5,930 nt of DNA from Bacillota bacterium (GCA_030705665.1 JAUZQA010000270.1:1-5930); one strand, 5' to 3'. Positions 1 through 5,593 are shown, counted from the stretch's first letter. Translations and numbers: made by a program. Notes: a model not told the origin generated them from the sequence alone.

Positions 1-1
1 T

Positions 2-253
2 TCAACGAAAAAGGCTGTGAACAGCCTGAATTGTACTGCCTGCATGGCTTGCGTGGAGGCCTGTCCAATAAAGGACACGTTAAACATGACGGTGGCCAAT
101 AAAAAGGTCAACAAATGGGTGATCCCTGTCGTATTTTTGGTATTGTTTATTCTAGTTGTCGGCATTGCTAAAATTACGGGGCATTGGGATACAGTCATTA
201 CAAACAGTGAATGGAAGATATTGATTCCCCAAGTTAATCAGATTGGACATTAA
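2..253 (+). CDS. 4Fe-4S ferredoxin-domain membrane protein, C-terminal fragment
   Basis: The gene enters from the left edge, so only its last 83 codons are seen; the GTG at 17 is internal, because the frame is open to base 2. The fragment has one complete 4Fe-4S motif, C-x2-C-x2-C-x3-C-P (CTACMACVEACP), at fragment residues 11-22. A basic linker follows, then one strong transmembrane segment (about residues 38-58, WVIPVVFLVLFILVVGIAKI) and a short tail ending in IGH. A ferredoxin motif just before a membrane helix is typical of NapH/NosR/YccM-like membrane ferredoxins, which pass electrons between membrane and soluble redox partners. That assignment is inference, because the N-terminal helices and any second cluster lie outside the window. 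The stop is followed by a terminator, so this is the last gene of its unit. Confidence 0.8.
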   Translation, partial: STKKAVNSLNCTACMACVEACPIKDTLNMTVANKKVNKWVIPVVFLVLFILVVGIAKITGHWDTVITNSEWKILIPQVNQIGH

Positions 254-256
254 GGG

Positions 257-286
257 AAAGGCTGCCGTGAGGCAGTCTTTTCTTTT
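257..286 (+). terminator. Rho-independent terminator after the ferredoxin-domain gene
   Basis: A 10-bp stem (257-266 with 271-280, core GGCTGCC/GGCAGTC with one G-T pair) closes on a GTGA tetraloop and runs into a T-rich tail, TCTTTT. It begins 3 bases after the stop codon. Confidence 0.88.
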
Positions 287-315
287 CGCACAAGGACCCA
301 ATTTTTCCATATATA

Positions 316-321
316 TATAAT
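316..321 (+). promoter_or_regulatory. possible -10 element for the WG-repeat gene
   Basis: A perfect TATAAT lies in an AT run (about 310-326) 22 bases before the start codon. No recognisable -35 hexamer lies 16-18 bases upstream, so either the promoter needs an activator or the match is a product of AT-rich sequence. Its place just after a terminator and just before a gene supports a promoter here. Confidence 0.35.
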
Positions 322-343
322 AAAAAGCTAAAATGGGGAAATT

Positions 344-2188
344 ATGATGTTTAAAAGGTTTAGATGGAAAAAAAAAGTGAAACGCCCGCAGCTATTTGAG
401 GAGAGTTATGAACCGCCCTTTCAACCAAGAAATACAGATGACCTGCAAATATTAAAACGGGAAGTGGGTTATATCAGTGAAAGGACAGCCTATCTTTTTC
501 CCGTTTCTTTAAAAGAGGCAGGCGGAAGTAAGTGGGGCTATATCAATACCAAAGGGAAGTTTGTTTTAAAGCCGCTTTATGAGCAGGCGGGAGACTTTCA
601 GGATGGGGTTGCAATTGTTCGTTTGAAGGGACTTTCTGGTGTTATTGATTTTAGCGGGTATTTTATTGTAAAACCCAAATATGAAACCATTCACCCTTTT
701 TCAGAAAGCCGAGCGACGGTTATAGATCACCAAGGCTATAGAGTGATAGATGAAAGCGGGAAAGAACTTACTTCCAAGGCTTACTCCTATATAGGAGACT
801 ACAATGAGGGCAGAGTGCTATTCTCGATAACAGATGAAAAGGGTAAAAGTTTGTATGGATTTTTAAATAGATGGGGGAAGGAAGTAATCCCGGCGTCATA
901 CCAATCGGCAAGTGATTTCAAGGATGGAAAATCGGTTGTGAAATTAAAGAACGGCAGATATGCATTGATCAATCTGACAGGAAAAGTGCTGCAAACGTAC
1001 AATTTTACTTTCGTGGGTGAGTATGGTGAAGGCTTACTTACCTTTCAAAAAAGTCCAGAAGGCAAGCTCGGATTTATGAATGAGCAAGGAAAAATCATTA
1101 TTGAGCCAAGGTTTAGATGGGCGCAATCATTTCAGGATGGTGGTGCAATTGTTACGATTTCCGAAGGTAACAATGATTATTCGGGACTGATCGATAAAAA
1201 GGGGCAATACATTTTAAAACCTAATTATCAACAGATAAGCCATCTTGGTGACGGGAGGGTAGCCATCGGCAAAGCGATTGACCCTGAAAAGCCATTTATT
1301 GGATCCATCTTTTCGCTCGGTGACACAAACGGACATATTCTTACAGGATTTATTTTTAATAGGATTGGGAAATTCCAAAATGGGGAAGCATCTGCTGCTA
1401 ATGATCAATCCACTTTTTTTATTGATAAAAAAGGCAGGAGAATAGACAGTCTTCCAATTGTTAATGGAACCGGTGAATTACAGTTTGATAAAACGCTAAT
1501 CAAGGGAGAAATCGATTTTCGTCTTCAATATTTTAATAAGAATGGTGAACTAGTCTGGAAACAGAATTCGGATATTCCCCTTCATGAACCATATACAGTA
1601 ATTGAAAAAAAATATAAACCAAATAAAGACTTTTTGATTTACTATCCACAGATATCCGGGATGGCAAACCGAAAAAAACAAGATGAAATCAATCAATTGT
1701 TAAAGGATTTTGCCGGCATCAAGGAAACACCGGCGCATCTTCAGCTCGAATCTAATTATATGGGTGATTTTGATGTGACCTTTTATAGAAAAGAATTAGT
1801 TGTTATTGAGATTACAGGCTACAATTATCCGTTTGGAGCTGCCCATGGTATGCCGATGAAGAAATTTGTCCATCTTGATCTAAAAACCGGCGAAACTTTT
1901 CTGCTCAAAGATTTGTTTAAATCAGGCAGTCCCTATGTAAAGGTTTTGAGTGAACGAATTGGCAATCAAATTAAAAATAATCCCCAATATACTTATGTGT
2001 TTCCAGGAAGTTACAAAGGAATACAAGTAGATCAGCCATTTTATATATCTGAAGAGGGGCTAAATGTCTACTTTCCTCCATACGAAATTGCTCCATACGC
2101 TGCGGGGTTTCCAACTTTTACAGTCCCATTTAAGGAGTTGACAGATATTATTGACCAGAGTGGTGGATTTTGGCATTCATTTCACTAA
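344..2188 (+). CDS. WG-repeat protein with C-terminal DUF4163/DUF3298-like region
   Basis: This 614-residue protein contains about eight or nine WG (KWG) repeats at residues 63-365, each of the form G-[YFL]-I-[ND]-x2-G-K-x-[IV]-[IL]-x-P-x-[YF], then about ten residues, then F-x-[DE]-G. Examples start at 64 (KWGYINTKGK), 171 (YGFLNRWGKE) and 242 (LGFMNEQGKI). Residues 420-600 look like DUF4163 plus DUF3298: a segment with YYPQISGMANR, then GAAHGMP, LDLKTGE and LKDLF, and finally FYISEEGLNVYFPPYEIAPYA. That pair is known from the extracytoplasmic parts of RsiV and PdaC. No signal peptide or membrane helix is visible; the N-terminus is basic. An in-frame stop at 329-331 rules out a longer N-terminus. 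The start is ATG at 344 (or the adjacent ATG at 347) after a weak GGGGAA. It appears monocistronic. Function unknown; WG repeats are usually taken as interaction modules. Confidence 0.88.
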   Translation: MMFKRFRWKKKVKRPQLFEESYEPPFQPRNTDDLQILKREVGYISERTAYLFPVSLKEAGGSKWGYINTKGKFVLKPLYEQAGDFQDGVAIVRLKGLSGVIDFSGYFIVKPKYETIHPFSESRATVIDHQGYRVIDESGKELTSKAYSYIGDYNEGRVLFSITDEKGKSLYGFLNRWGKEVIPASYQSASDFKDGKSVVKLKNGRYALINLTGKVLQTYNFTFVGEYGEGLLTFQKSPEGKLGFMNEQGKIIIEPRFRWAQSFQDGGAIVTISEGNNDYSGLIDKKGQYILKPNYQQISHLGDGRVAIGKAIDPEKPFIGSIFSLGDTNGHILTGFIFNRIGKFQNGEASAANDQSTFFIDKKGRRIDSLPIVNGTGELQFDKTLIKGEIDFRLQYFNKNGELVWKQNSDIPLHEPYTVIEKKYKPNKDFLIYYPQISGMANRKKQDEINQLLKDFAGIKETPAHLQLESNYMGDFDVTFYRKELVVIEITGYNYPFGAAHGMPMKKFVHLDLKTGETFLLKDLFKSGSPYVKVLSERIGNQIKNNPQYTYVFPGSYKGIQVDQPFYISEEGLNVYFPPYEIAPYAAGFPTFTVPFKELTDIIDQSGGFWHSFH

Positions 2189-2236
2189 AATCAAAAAAGA
2201 AGCATAACCATGAAAGTTATGCTTCTTTTTTGATTT
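2188..2236. terminator. bidirectional terminator between convergent genes
   Basis: A perfect 21-bp inverted repeat (2188-2208 with 2216-2236) surrounds a 7-base loop. The core pairs AGAAGCATAAC with GTTATGCTTCT, with A runs on the left and T runs on the right, so each strand reads as a hairpin ending in T residues. It starts on the last base of the WG-repeat stop codon and covers the last codons (IKKEA and stop) of the minus-strand gene, so it serves both genes. Confidence 0.9.
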
Positions 2237-2510
2237 CCTTTTTTCTGAATACTAACCAGTAGCTTCCCATGCTAAAGATTAATACGATTCCTACTGCCCC
2301 CGGCACAATATAGGATGACCATGAAGAAGTCTCTGTATTATCTTTTTTTGATGCTGGTTGCCCATTTTCTGCTGCAAAAGCTATATTATTATGTTGAATC
2401 TGGAGAAGAGAGCTGCCATTTATTAAGGAATGATCTGTCGAAGGTGCAATTGTTTGATTCCCAAAGAATATTAACAAAAGGGAAAAAATGAGTAAAACCT
2501 TTTTAAACAT
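2217..2510 (-). CDS. small secreted or membrane-anchored protein, unknown function
   Basis: A 97-residue protein that I do not recognise. The N-terminus MFKKVLLIFSLLLIFFG looks like a signal peptide or signal anchor. A polar, Ser/Asn/Gln-rich stretch follows (18-66), with AFAAE at 44-48 as a possible but distant signal peptidase site. A second transmembrane segment (about 67-88) ends in a lysine-rich tail, FRKKEIKKEA, so the middle is probably outside the cell and the C-terminus in the cytoplasm. I chose ATG at 2510: GGAG (complement of 2520-2523) lies 9 bases upstream, whereas the earlier in-frame TTG at 2525 would overlap that site. The gene diverges from the DUF2249 gene across a shared 235-bp region and converges with the WG-repeat gene. 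It could be a minor envelope or signalling component; nothing here decides. Confidence 0.7.
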   Translation of the reverse strand: MFKKVLLIFSLLLIFFGNQTIAPSTDHSLINGSSLLQIQHNNIAFAAENGQPASKKDNTETSSWSSYIVPGAVGIVLIFSMGSYWLVFRKKEIKKEA

Positions 2511-2528
2511 TATATCCAACTCCAAAAA

Positions 2529-2549
2529 GGTGTTAATGTAATTAACCCC
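2529..2549. repeat. inverted repeat GTTAAT-GTA-ATTAAC, possible operator
   Basis: A perfect 6-bp dyad (2532-2537 with 2541-2546, spacer GTA) has two further G-C pairs outside one mismatch. It sits just upstream of the GGAG of the minus-strand 97-aa gene, probably in its 5' leader or at its transcription start. That is a usual place for a repressor operator. No regulator can be named. Confidence 0.4.
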
Positions 2550-2565
2550 ATTTTATCATCCAACC

Positions 2566-2588
2566 TGTCAGCAAGTATCATTCTGACA
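2566..2588. repeat. spaced inverted repeat TGTCAG-N11-CTGACA
   Basis: Perfect 6-bp arms at 2566-2571 and 2583-2588 have centres 17 bp apart. An adjoining smaller dyad, CATTCT-GACA-AGAATG (2579-2594), overlaps the right arm. Both lie in the divergent region between the 97-aa gene and the DUF2249 gene. They could be protein-binding sites; short dyads also arise by chance in AT-rich DNA. Confidence 0.3.
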
Positions 2589-2594
2589 AGAATG

Positions 2595-2614
2595 TTCACA
2601 ATACTTTCACAATA
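2595..2614 (-). promoter_or_regulatory. tandem TATTGTGAA repeats, ResD-like boxes
   Basis: TTCACAATA occurs twice, at 2595-2603 and 2606-2614. The period is 11 bp, about one helical turn, so a protein could bind both on the same DNA face. Read on the minus strand each is TATTGTGAA, close to the ResD-type consensus TTTGTGAAT described in Bacillus subtilis. The TCACA core is also a half-site of the Bacillus Fnr palindrome. The pair lies about 80-100 bp upstream of the candidate start of the DUF2249 transcript, and 85 bp or more upstream of the minus-strand gene. Assignment to ResD is inference. Confidence 0.4.
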
Positions 2615-2646
2615 AGATGGAGGAATTGAGAATAATTTTCAAAAAC

Positions 2647-2660
2647 GTGATATAAATCAA
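2647..2660 (+). promoter_or_regulatory. CRP/FNR-family-like site at -41.5 of the DUF2249 promoter
   Basis: The sequence GTGAT-ATAA-ATCAA matches nine of ten positions of TTGAT-N4-ATCAA, the FNR/DNR half-site pair known from proteobacteria. Read as the Bacillus Fnr form TGTGA-N6-TCACA it matches seven of ten (CGTGA-N6-TCAAC), with the same centre. Flanking AACG and CGTT extend the symmetry. The centre, 2653.5, lies 41.5 bp upstream of the start expected from the TACAAT at 2683, which is the class II activator position. The promoter lacks a -35 hexamer, as activator-dependent promoters often do. Confidence 0.5.
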
Positions 2661-2682
2661 CGTTATATATATATAAAGCTTA

Positions 2683-2688
2683 TACAAT
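2683..2688 (+). promoter_or_regulatory. candidate -10 element (TACAAT) for the DUF2249-MBL unit
   Basis: TACAAT matches five of six bases of the sigma-A -10 consensus and predicts transcription from about 2695, giving a leader of about 50 bases before the DUF2249 start. The sequence 16-18 bases upstream is not a -35 hexamer; it overlaps the FNR-like dyad and its flank. TATAAA at 2672 is an alternative -10 in the same AT-rich stretch. Confidence 0.45.
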
Positions 2689-2745
2689 AATAATGGATGG
2701 ACTAGTGAAAAAGTAATAAATGTCTGAATAAAGGAGTTGGCATAA

Positions 2746-3003
2746 ATGGGCAGTTTTCAAATGGATGGAAAAAAAGCAATTATCGATGTACGTGACAGGA
2801 TATTAAAAGGTGAGCACCCTCGTAAAGAGATCCTTGACTATATTAAAGCAGCTCCCGTAGGAACCGTTTTTGAAATTCATATCCCACACCGTGGTGAGCC
2901 TTTAGTTGCAGGTTTTCAAGCAATGGGCCTGAATGTTATTACAAAAGAAATTGAACCGGGGCATTTTCAGCTGACTACCGTAAAACTAACGGAAATGCGC
3001 TAG
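2746..3003 (+). CDS. DUF2249 domain protein
   Basis: An 85-residue soluble protein made almost entirely of one DUF2249 domain, a small alpha/beta family related in fold to TusA/SirA. Visible family features are the N-terminal DVRD (14-17), HPR (24-26) at the start of the helix, the strand FEIHIPH (42-48), the EPL motif (51-53) and the C-terminal strand pair around KEIEPGHFQL. There is no cysteine, so a TusA-like sulfur-carrier role is unlikely. The start ATG has AAGGAG 9 bases upstream. DUF2249 proteins are often found beside hemerythrin, NO-related or anaerobic-respiration genes, which would fit the FNR-like site upstream; that link is inference. It is the first gene of a probable pair with the MBL hydrolase 60 bp downstream. 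The biochemical function of the family is not established. Confidence 0.85.
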   Translation: MGSFQMDGKKAIIDVRDRILKGEHPRKEILDYIKAAPVGTVFEIHIPHRGEPLVAGFQAMGLNVITKEIEPGHFQLTTVKLTEMR

Positions 3004-3012
3004 GTTTGTTAT

Positions 3013-3064
3013 AAAAAATTCCACCTTGATGAACAATAAAATAAAATCGAGGGAGGAATTTTTT
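3013..3064 (+). promoter_or_regulatory. inverted repeat covering the MBL ribosome binding site
   Basis: AAAAAATTCC-A-CC (3013-3025) pairs with GG-A-GGAATTTTTT (3052-3064): 12 pairs and one A-A mismatch round a 26-base loop. The right arm contains the whole GGAGG of the MBL gene and the first base of its TTG start. Folded, the RNA would hide the ribosome binding site. The left arm begins 9 bases after the DUF2249 stop, so a ribosome ending there would open it. This suggests translational coupling. Partial termination at the T run is an alternative, though the long loop argues against it. Confidence 0.4.
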
Positions 3065-3924
3065 TGCAGACTGAGGACAATAAATTTGAAGATACCTTTT
3101 TGCCTATGACTTCCATTGGAAGTGGCGCCGGCATTGCCATTTTGCCAGATGTATATTGTTATACCAATCAAATCGTGAACATCTTCCTTATCGGCAATCC
3201 GACCCTGACGAATGAATTTGTGTTAGTGGATGCTGGGATGCCAAAATCGGCAGATAAAATAATGTCAACTGTTGTGGAACGGTTTGGTGTGAACGGCAGG
3301 CCTAAGGCAGTTGTGTTAACCCATGCACATTTTGACCACGTTGGTTCATTAGTTTCCCTTTTAGAAGATTGGAAAGTTCCCGTTTTTGCTCATGAATTAG
3401 AGCTTCCTTATTTAACGGGAGATAAGGACTATCCGCCTGGTGATCCAACCGTTGATGGCGGGCTCGTTTCTGAGCTGTCGCCGATGTTTCCAAACCATGG
3501 GATTAATATCAGCGGACTTGTTCAGCCACTTCCCAAGGATGGTTCTGTACCAAATATGGAGGGATGGAAATGGATTCACACGCCCGGACATACCCCTGGA
3601 CATATATCCCTTTTCCGTGAGAGGGATCGCACCTTGATTGCTGGGGATGCTTTTGTAACAGTAAAGCAGGAATCACTTTATAAAGTATTGACACAGCAGA
3701 AGGAAATAAGCGGTCCGCCTAAATATTATACGACAGATTGGCAAGCTGCATTTGAGTCTGTTAAAAAGCTGGAAGCCCTGCAGCCAATAACAGCGGTAAC
3801 TGGTCACGGTCTCCCAATGACAGGGAATGAATTATCGGAAAACCTAAGGAAATTGGTTGAAAATTTTAATGAAATTGCTCTTCCAAGGCATGGACGATTT
3901 GTAAACGGGCCTCTTCTGCATTAG
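3064..3924 (+). CDS. MBL-fold metallo-hydrolase, YflN-like
   Basis: A 286-residue cytoplasmic enzyme of the metallo-beta-lactamase superfamily. The metal-binding set is complete: H87-x-H89-x-D91-H92 (HAHFDH), H176 in HTPGHTPGH, D195 in AGDAF and H248 in VTGHG. A full two-metal site is therefore expected. Length and the ending ALPRHGRFV resemble the Bacillus YflN group, whose substrate I do not know. Lactonase, thioesterase or glyoxalase-II-like activity cannot be told apart from sequence. The start is TTG at 3064, supported by GGAGG (3052-3056) with a 7-base gap; the next ATG, at 3108, has no such site. It follows DUF2249 by 60 bp with no clear terminator between, so the two are probably cotranscribed. 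The rare start and the hairpin over the ribosome binding site suggest low or regulated translation. Confidence 0.9.
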   Translation: MQTEDNKFEDTFLPMTSIGSGAGIAILPDVYCYTNQIVNIFLIGNPTLTNEFVLVDAGMPKSADKIMSTVVERFGVNGRPKAVVLTHAHFDHVGSLVSLLEDWKVPVFAHELELPYLTGDKDYPPGDPTVDGGLVSELSPMFPNHGINISGLVQPLPKDGSVPNMEGWKWIHTPGHTPGHISLFRERDRTLIAGDAFVTVKQESLYKVLTQQKEISGPPKYYTTDWQAAFESVKKLEALQPITAVTGHGLPMTGNELSENLRKLVENFNEIALPRHGRFVNGPLLH

Positions 3925-3936
3925 AAGAGGTTTTTT
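3910..3936 (+). terminator. Rho-independent terminator after the MBL gene
   Basis: An 8-bp perfect stem, CCTCTTCT/AGAAGAGG (3910-3917 with 3923-3930), has a 5-base loop, GCATT, and six T residues. It overlaps the last codons and the TAG stop of the MBL gene, and ends the DUF2249-MBL unit. Confidence 0.92.
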
Positions 3937-4014
3937 GTGTGTCTTTTTAGTATTCTAAAGGTATCAGCATAGGATGTACAAGGAACAATGGATACTAGAT
4001 AGGATGGTGTAACG

Positions 4015-4314
4015 ATGAGAGCAGGTTTATTTTTACTTATTTCCGGGGTATTGGATGCAGTATTAACCCACCTTGGTGTTACTTTTGGAATCATCGAAGA
4101 GGGGAACCCTGCTGTTAATTTAGTTATTGAAAAAAGTTGGTTGCTTTTCTATCTGATTAAAGTTTCGTTACCTTTATTATTAATTGGCATAATCATCTGC
4201 CGTCCGCTAAAGCGTTGGGTTAAAACGCTCATTCGTGCTAGTTGTGCGGTCTATCTCACTGTTCTAGCCATTCATTTTTCCTGGATTGTTTTCTATTTAA
4301 CATCCATTTCATAA
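4015..4314 (+). CDS. DUF5658-family small membrane protein
   Basis: A 99-residue integral membrane protein with three predicted helices, at about residues 3-21, 42-62 and 73-96. The pattern LDAVLTHLGVTFGIIEEGNP (13-32) is the hallmark of DUF5658: an Asp inside helix 1, then T-x2-G-x3-G and E-x-NP at its end. A conserved-looking Lys (K49) lies in helix 2, and a basic loop, RPLKRWVK, separates helices 2 and 3. The function of the family is unknown. The start ATG at 4015 has only a weak site (GGTG, 5 bases upstream). I found no convincing sigma-A promoter in the 78 bases after the preceding terminator and no terminator after the gene, so transcripts may run on toward the helicase gene. Confidence 0.78.
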   Translation: MRAGLFLLISGVLDAVLTHLGVTFGIIEEGNPAVNLVIEKSWLLFYLIKVSLPLLLIGIIICRPLKRWVKTLIRASCAVYLTVLAIHFSWIVFYLTSIS

Positions 4315-4340
4315 ACCTATCGTGAGCTGCTGGTAAACGC

Positions 4341-4369
4341 TGGACAGTTCATTGTCATTAAGTTAGTAT
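4341..4369 (+). promoter_or_regulatory. candidate sigma-A promoter for the helicase gene
   Basis: TGGACA (4341-4346, five of six to TTGACA) and TAGTAT (4364-4369, four of six to TATAAT) are separated by the optimal 17 bp. This predicts a start near 4376 and an AT-rich leader of about 60 bases. Confidence 0.4.
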
Positions 4370-4438
4370 CAGAACGAGTAATATATTGAAAAGTGGATAA
4401 TAAATTTAAATGAAACAATGAAGATAAAGGAGTTTGTT

Positions 4439-5593
4439 ATGATAAATTTTTTGGAAAAATTAGAGCCATTTTTGCAGCAGGCATGGCAAAAGGCTGGGTT
4501 TGAAACAGCCACCGCCATCCAAGATACGACAATCCCTCTTTTGATCGAAGGGAAAGATGTAATTGCAGAATCTCCAACGGGAACGGGGAAAACACTAGCC
4601 TATTTGCTCCCATTGTTAAATCGAATCGATCCTGCGCTACCATCATTACAGGCAGTTGTACTCGCTTCTTCACAGGAACTGGTTATGCAGGTATACCAGG
4701 AATTTCAAAAGTGGTCTGAAGGCGGCGGAATTAGGGGAACTTCGATTATCGGAGGAGCAAATATGAAGCGGCAGCTGGAGAAGCTTAAAAAGCGGCCGCA
4801 AGTTATTTTTGCTACTCCTGGGCGTTTATTAGAATTAATTAAACAAAAAAAGGTTAAAATGCATGAAGTCAAAACGATCATCCTTGATGAAGCAGATCAG
4901 CTGCTTGTAGCAGAGCATCGTGGTTCAGTTCAAAGTATAGTAAAGTCAACACTTCAGGACAGGCAGGTTGTACTTTTTTCAGCAACTCTTAAACCAGAAA
5001 CAGAGCAGATCGGAAAAGAATTAACAAAGGAAGCGGAAGTTGTCCGAGTTGAGAAAGATGAAAAAGCCTCGGCAGGGAAGGTGGAACATCTTTATTTTGC
5101 CTGTGAACAGAGGGATAAAATCAAACTGCTGGAAAAAATCGCTCGTTTGCCTGAAATCAAGGCGTTAGCTTTTATAAATGACATTACCGAAGTTTCTATT
5201 TCTGCGGCGAAATTAAATTTCAAGGAACTATCTGTCGGGCTTCTGCATAGTGAATTATCGAAAATAGAGCGGGAGAAGGCTCTAAGAGAATTTCGGAGCG
5301 GGAAGCTCGGTATGCTTATTGCAACAGATGTAGCCGCAAGGGGATTGGATATTCCAGGAGTAACCCATGTTGTAAACATTGATTTGCCAAGAGACATTAC
5401 CCAATACGTCCATCGTGCCGGCCGAACGGCAAGAATGGGGGCGAGCGGAATGGTGCTGTCGTTAGTGACTGAAAGAGAAGAAAGAGATTTAAAACGTTAT
5501 TGTCGTGATCTAAAAGTACCGCTCGATAAACGGGTGTTCTTTAAAGGACAAATCTCTGAGGAAAAGGAGACGGTACGAAAAGGACGGAGTTAA
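4439..5593 (+). CDS. yfmL: DEAD-box ATP-dependent RNA helicase, YfmL-like
   Basis: A 384-residue DEAD-box helicase, which unwinds short RNA duplexes using ATP. All core motifs are visible: Q motif near residues 20-27 (GFETATAIQ), motif I AESPTGTGKT (43-52), Ib TPGR, II DEAD (150-153), III SAT (181-183), V ATDVAARGLD (from 295) and VI HRAGRTAR (325-332). Motif Ia is altered: ASSQEL where most relatives have PTREL. Only about 50 residues follow motif VI, with none of the RGG-rich or RNA-binding extensions of CshA, CshB or DbpA. The minimal size matches B. subtilis YfmL, which has been linked to 50S ribosome assembly. The start is ATG at 4439 with AAAGGAG 6 bases upstream; the in-frame ATG at 4418 would overlap no usable site and place that AAAGGAG inside the gene. 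Confidence 0.88.
   Translation: MINFLEKLEPFLQQAWQKAGFETATAIQDTTIPLLIEGKDVIAESPTGTGKTLAYLLPLLNRIDPALPSLQAVVLASSQELVMQVYQEFQKWSEGGGIRGTSIIGGANMKRQLEKLKKRPQVIFATPGRLLELIKQKKVKMHEVKTIILDEADQLLVAEHRGSVQSIVKSTLQDRQVVLFSATLKPETEQIGKELTKEAEVVRVEKDEKASAGKVEHLYFACEQRDKIKLLEKIARLPEIKALAFINDITEVSISAAKLNFKELSVGLLHSELSKIEREKALREFRSGKLGMLIATDVAARGLDIPGVTHVVNIDLPRDITQYVHRAGRTARMGASGMVLSLVTEREERDLKRYCRDLKVPLDKRVFFKGQISEEKETVRKGRS

Noticed and set aside
799..1002. Minus-strand open frames inside the WG-repeat gene (also 1214-1408).
   Set aside because: They lie wholly inside a well-supported plus-strand gene, have no clear ribosome binding site or domain, and look like antisense shadows.
2523..2525. TTG at 2525 as start of the minus-strand small membrane protein.
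   Set aside because: It overlaps the GGAG that serves the ATG at 2510, and the signal-like N-terminus begins naturally at that ATG.
2661..2676. The alternating TA run as a microsatellite or unusual DNA structure.
   Set aside because: It is short and lies in an AT-rich promoter region, where such runs are common.
2693..2716. A 7-codon leader peptide (ATG at 2693, stop TAA) ahead of DUF2249.
   Set aside because: It has no ribosome binding site, and the predicted transcript start near 2695 falls inside its start codon.
3302..3694. Several open frames of about 60 codons on both strands inside the MBL gene.
   Set aside because: They overlap a gene with complete catalytic motifs and resemble no protein family.
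3967..3997. GCATA-N19-GATACTA as a sigma-G promoter for the DUF5658 gene.
   Set aside because: The spacing is one base too long and the first -10 base is wrong, so it is much weaker than the match upstream of the 43-aa gene.
4418..4420. ATG at 4418 as start of the helicase.
   Set aside because: It would put the strong AAAGGAG (4426-4432) inside the gene; the ATG at 4439 has ideal spacing from that site.
5092..5397. A 101-codon minus-strand frame inside the helicase gene (and another at 4437-4673).
   Set aside because: The coding frame on the plus strand contains conserved helicase motifs over the same bases; the minus frames show no recognisable features.
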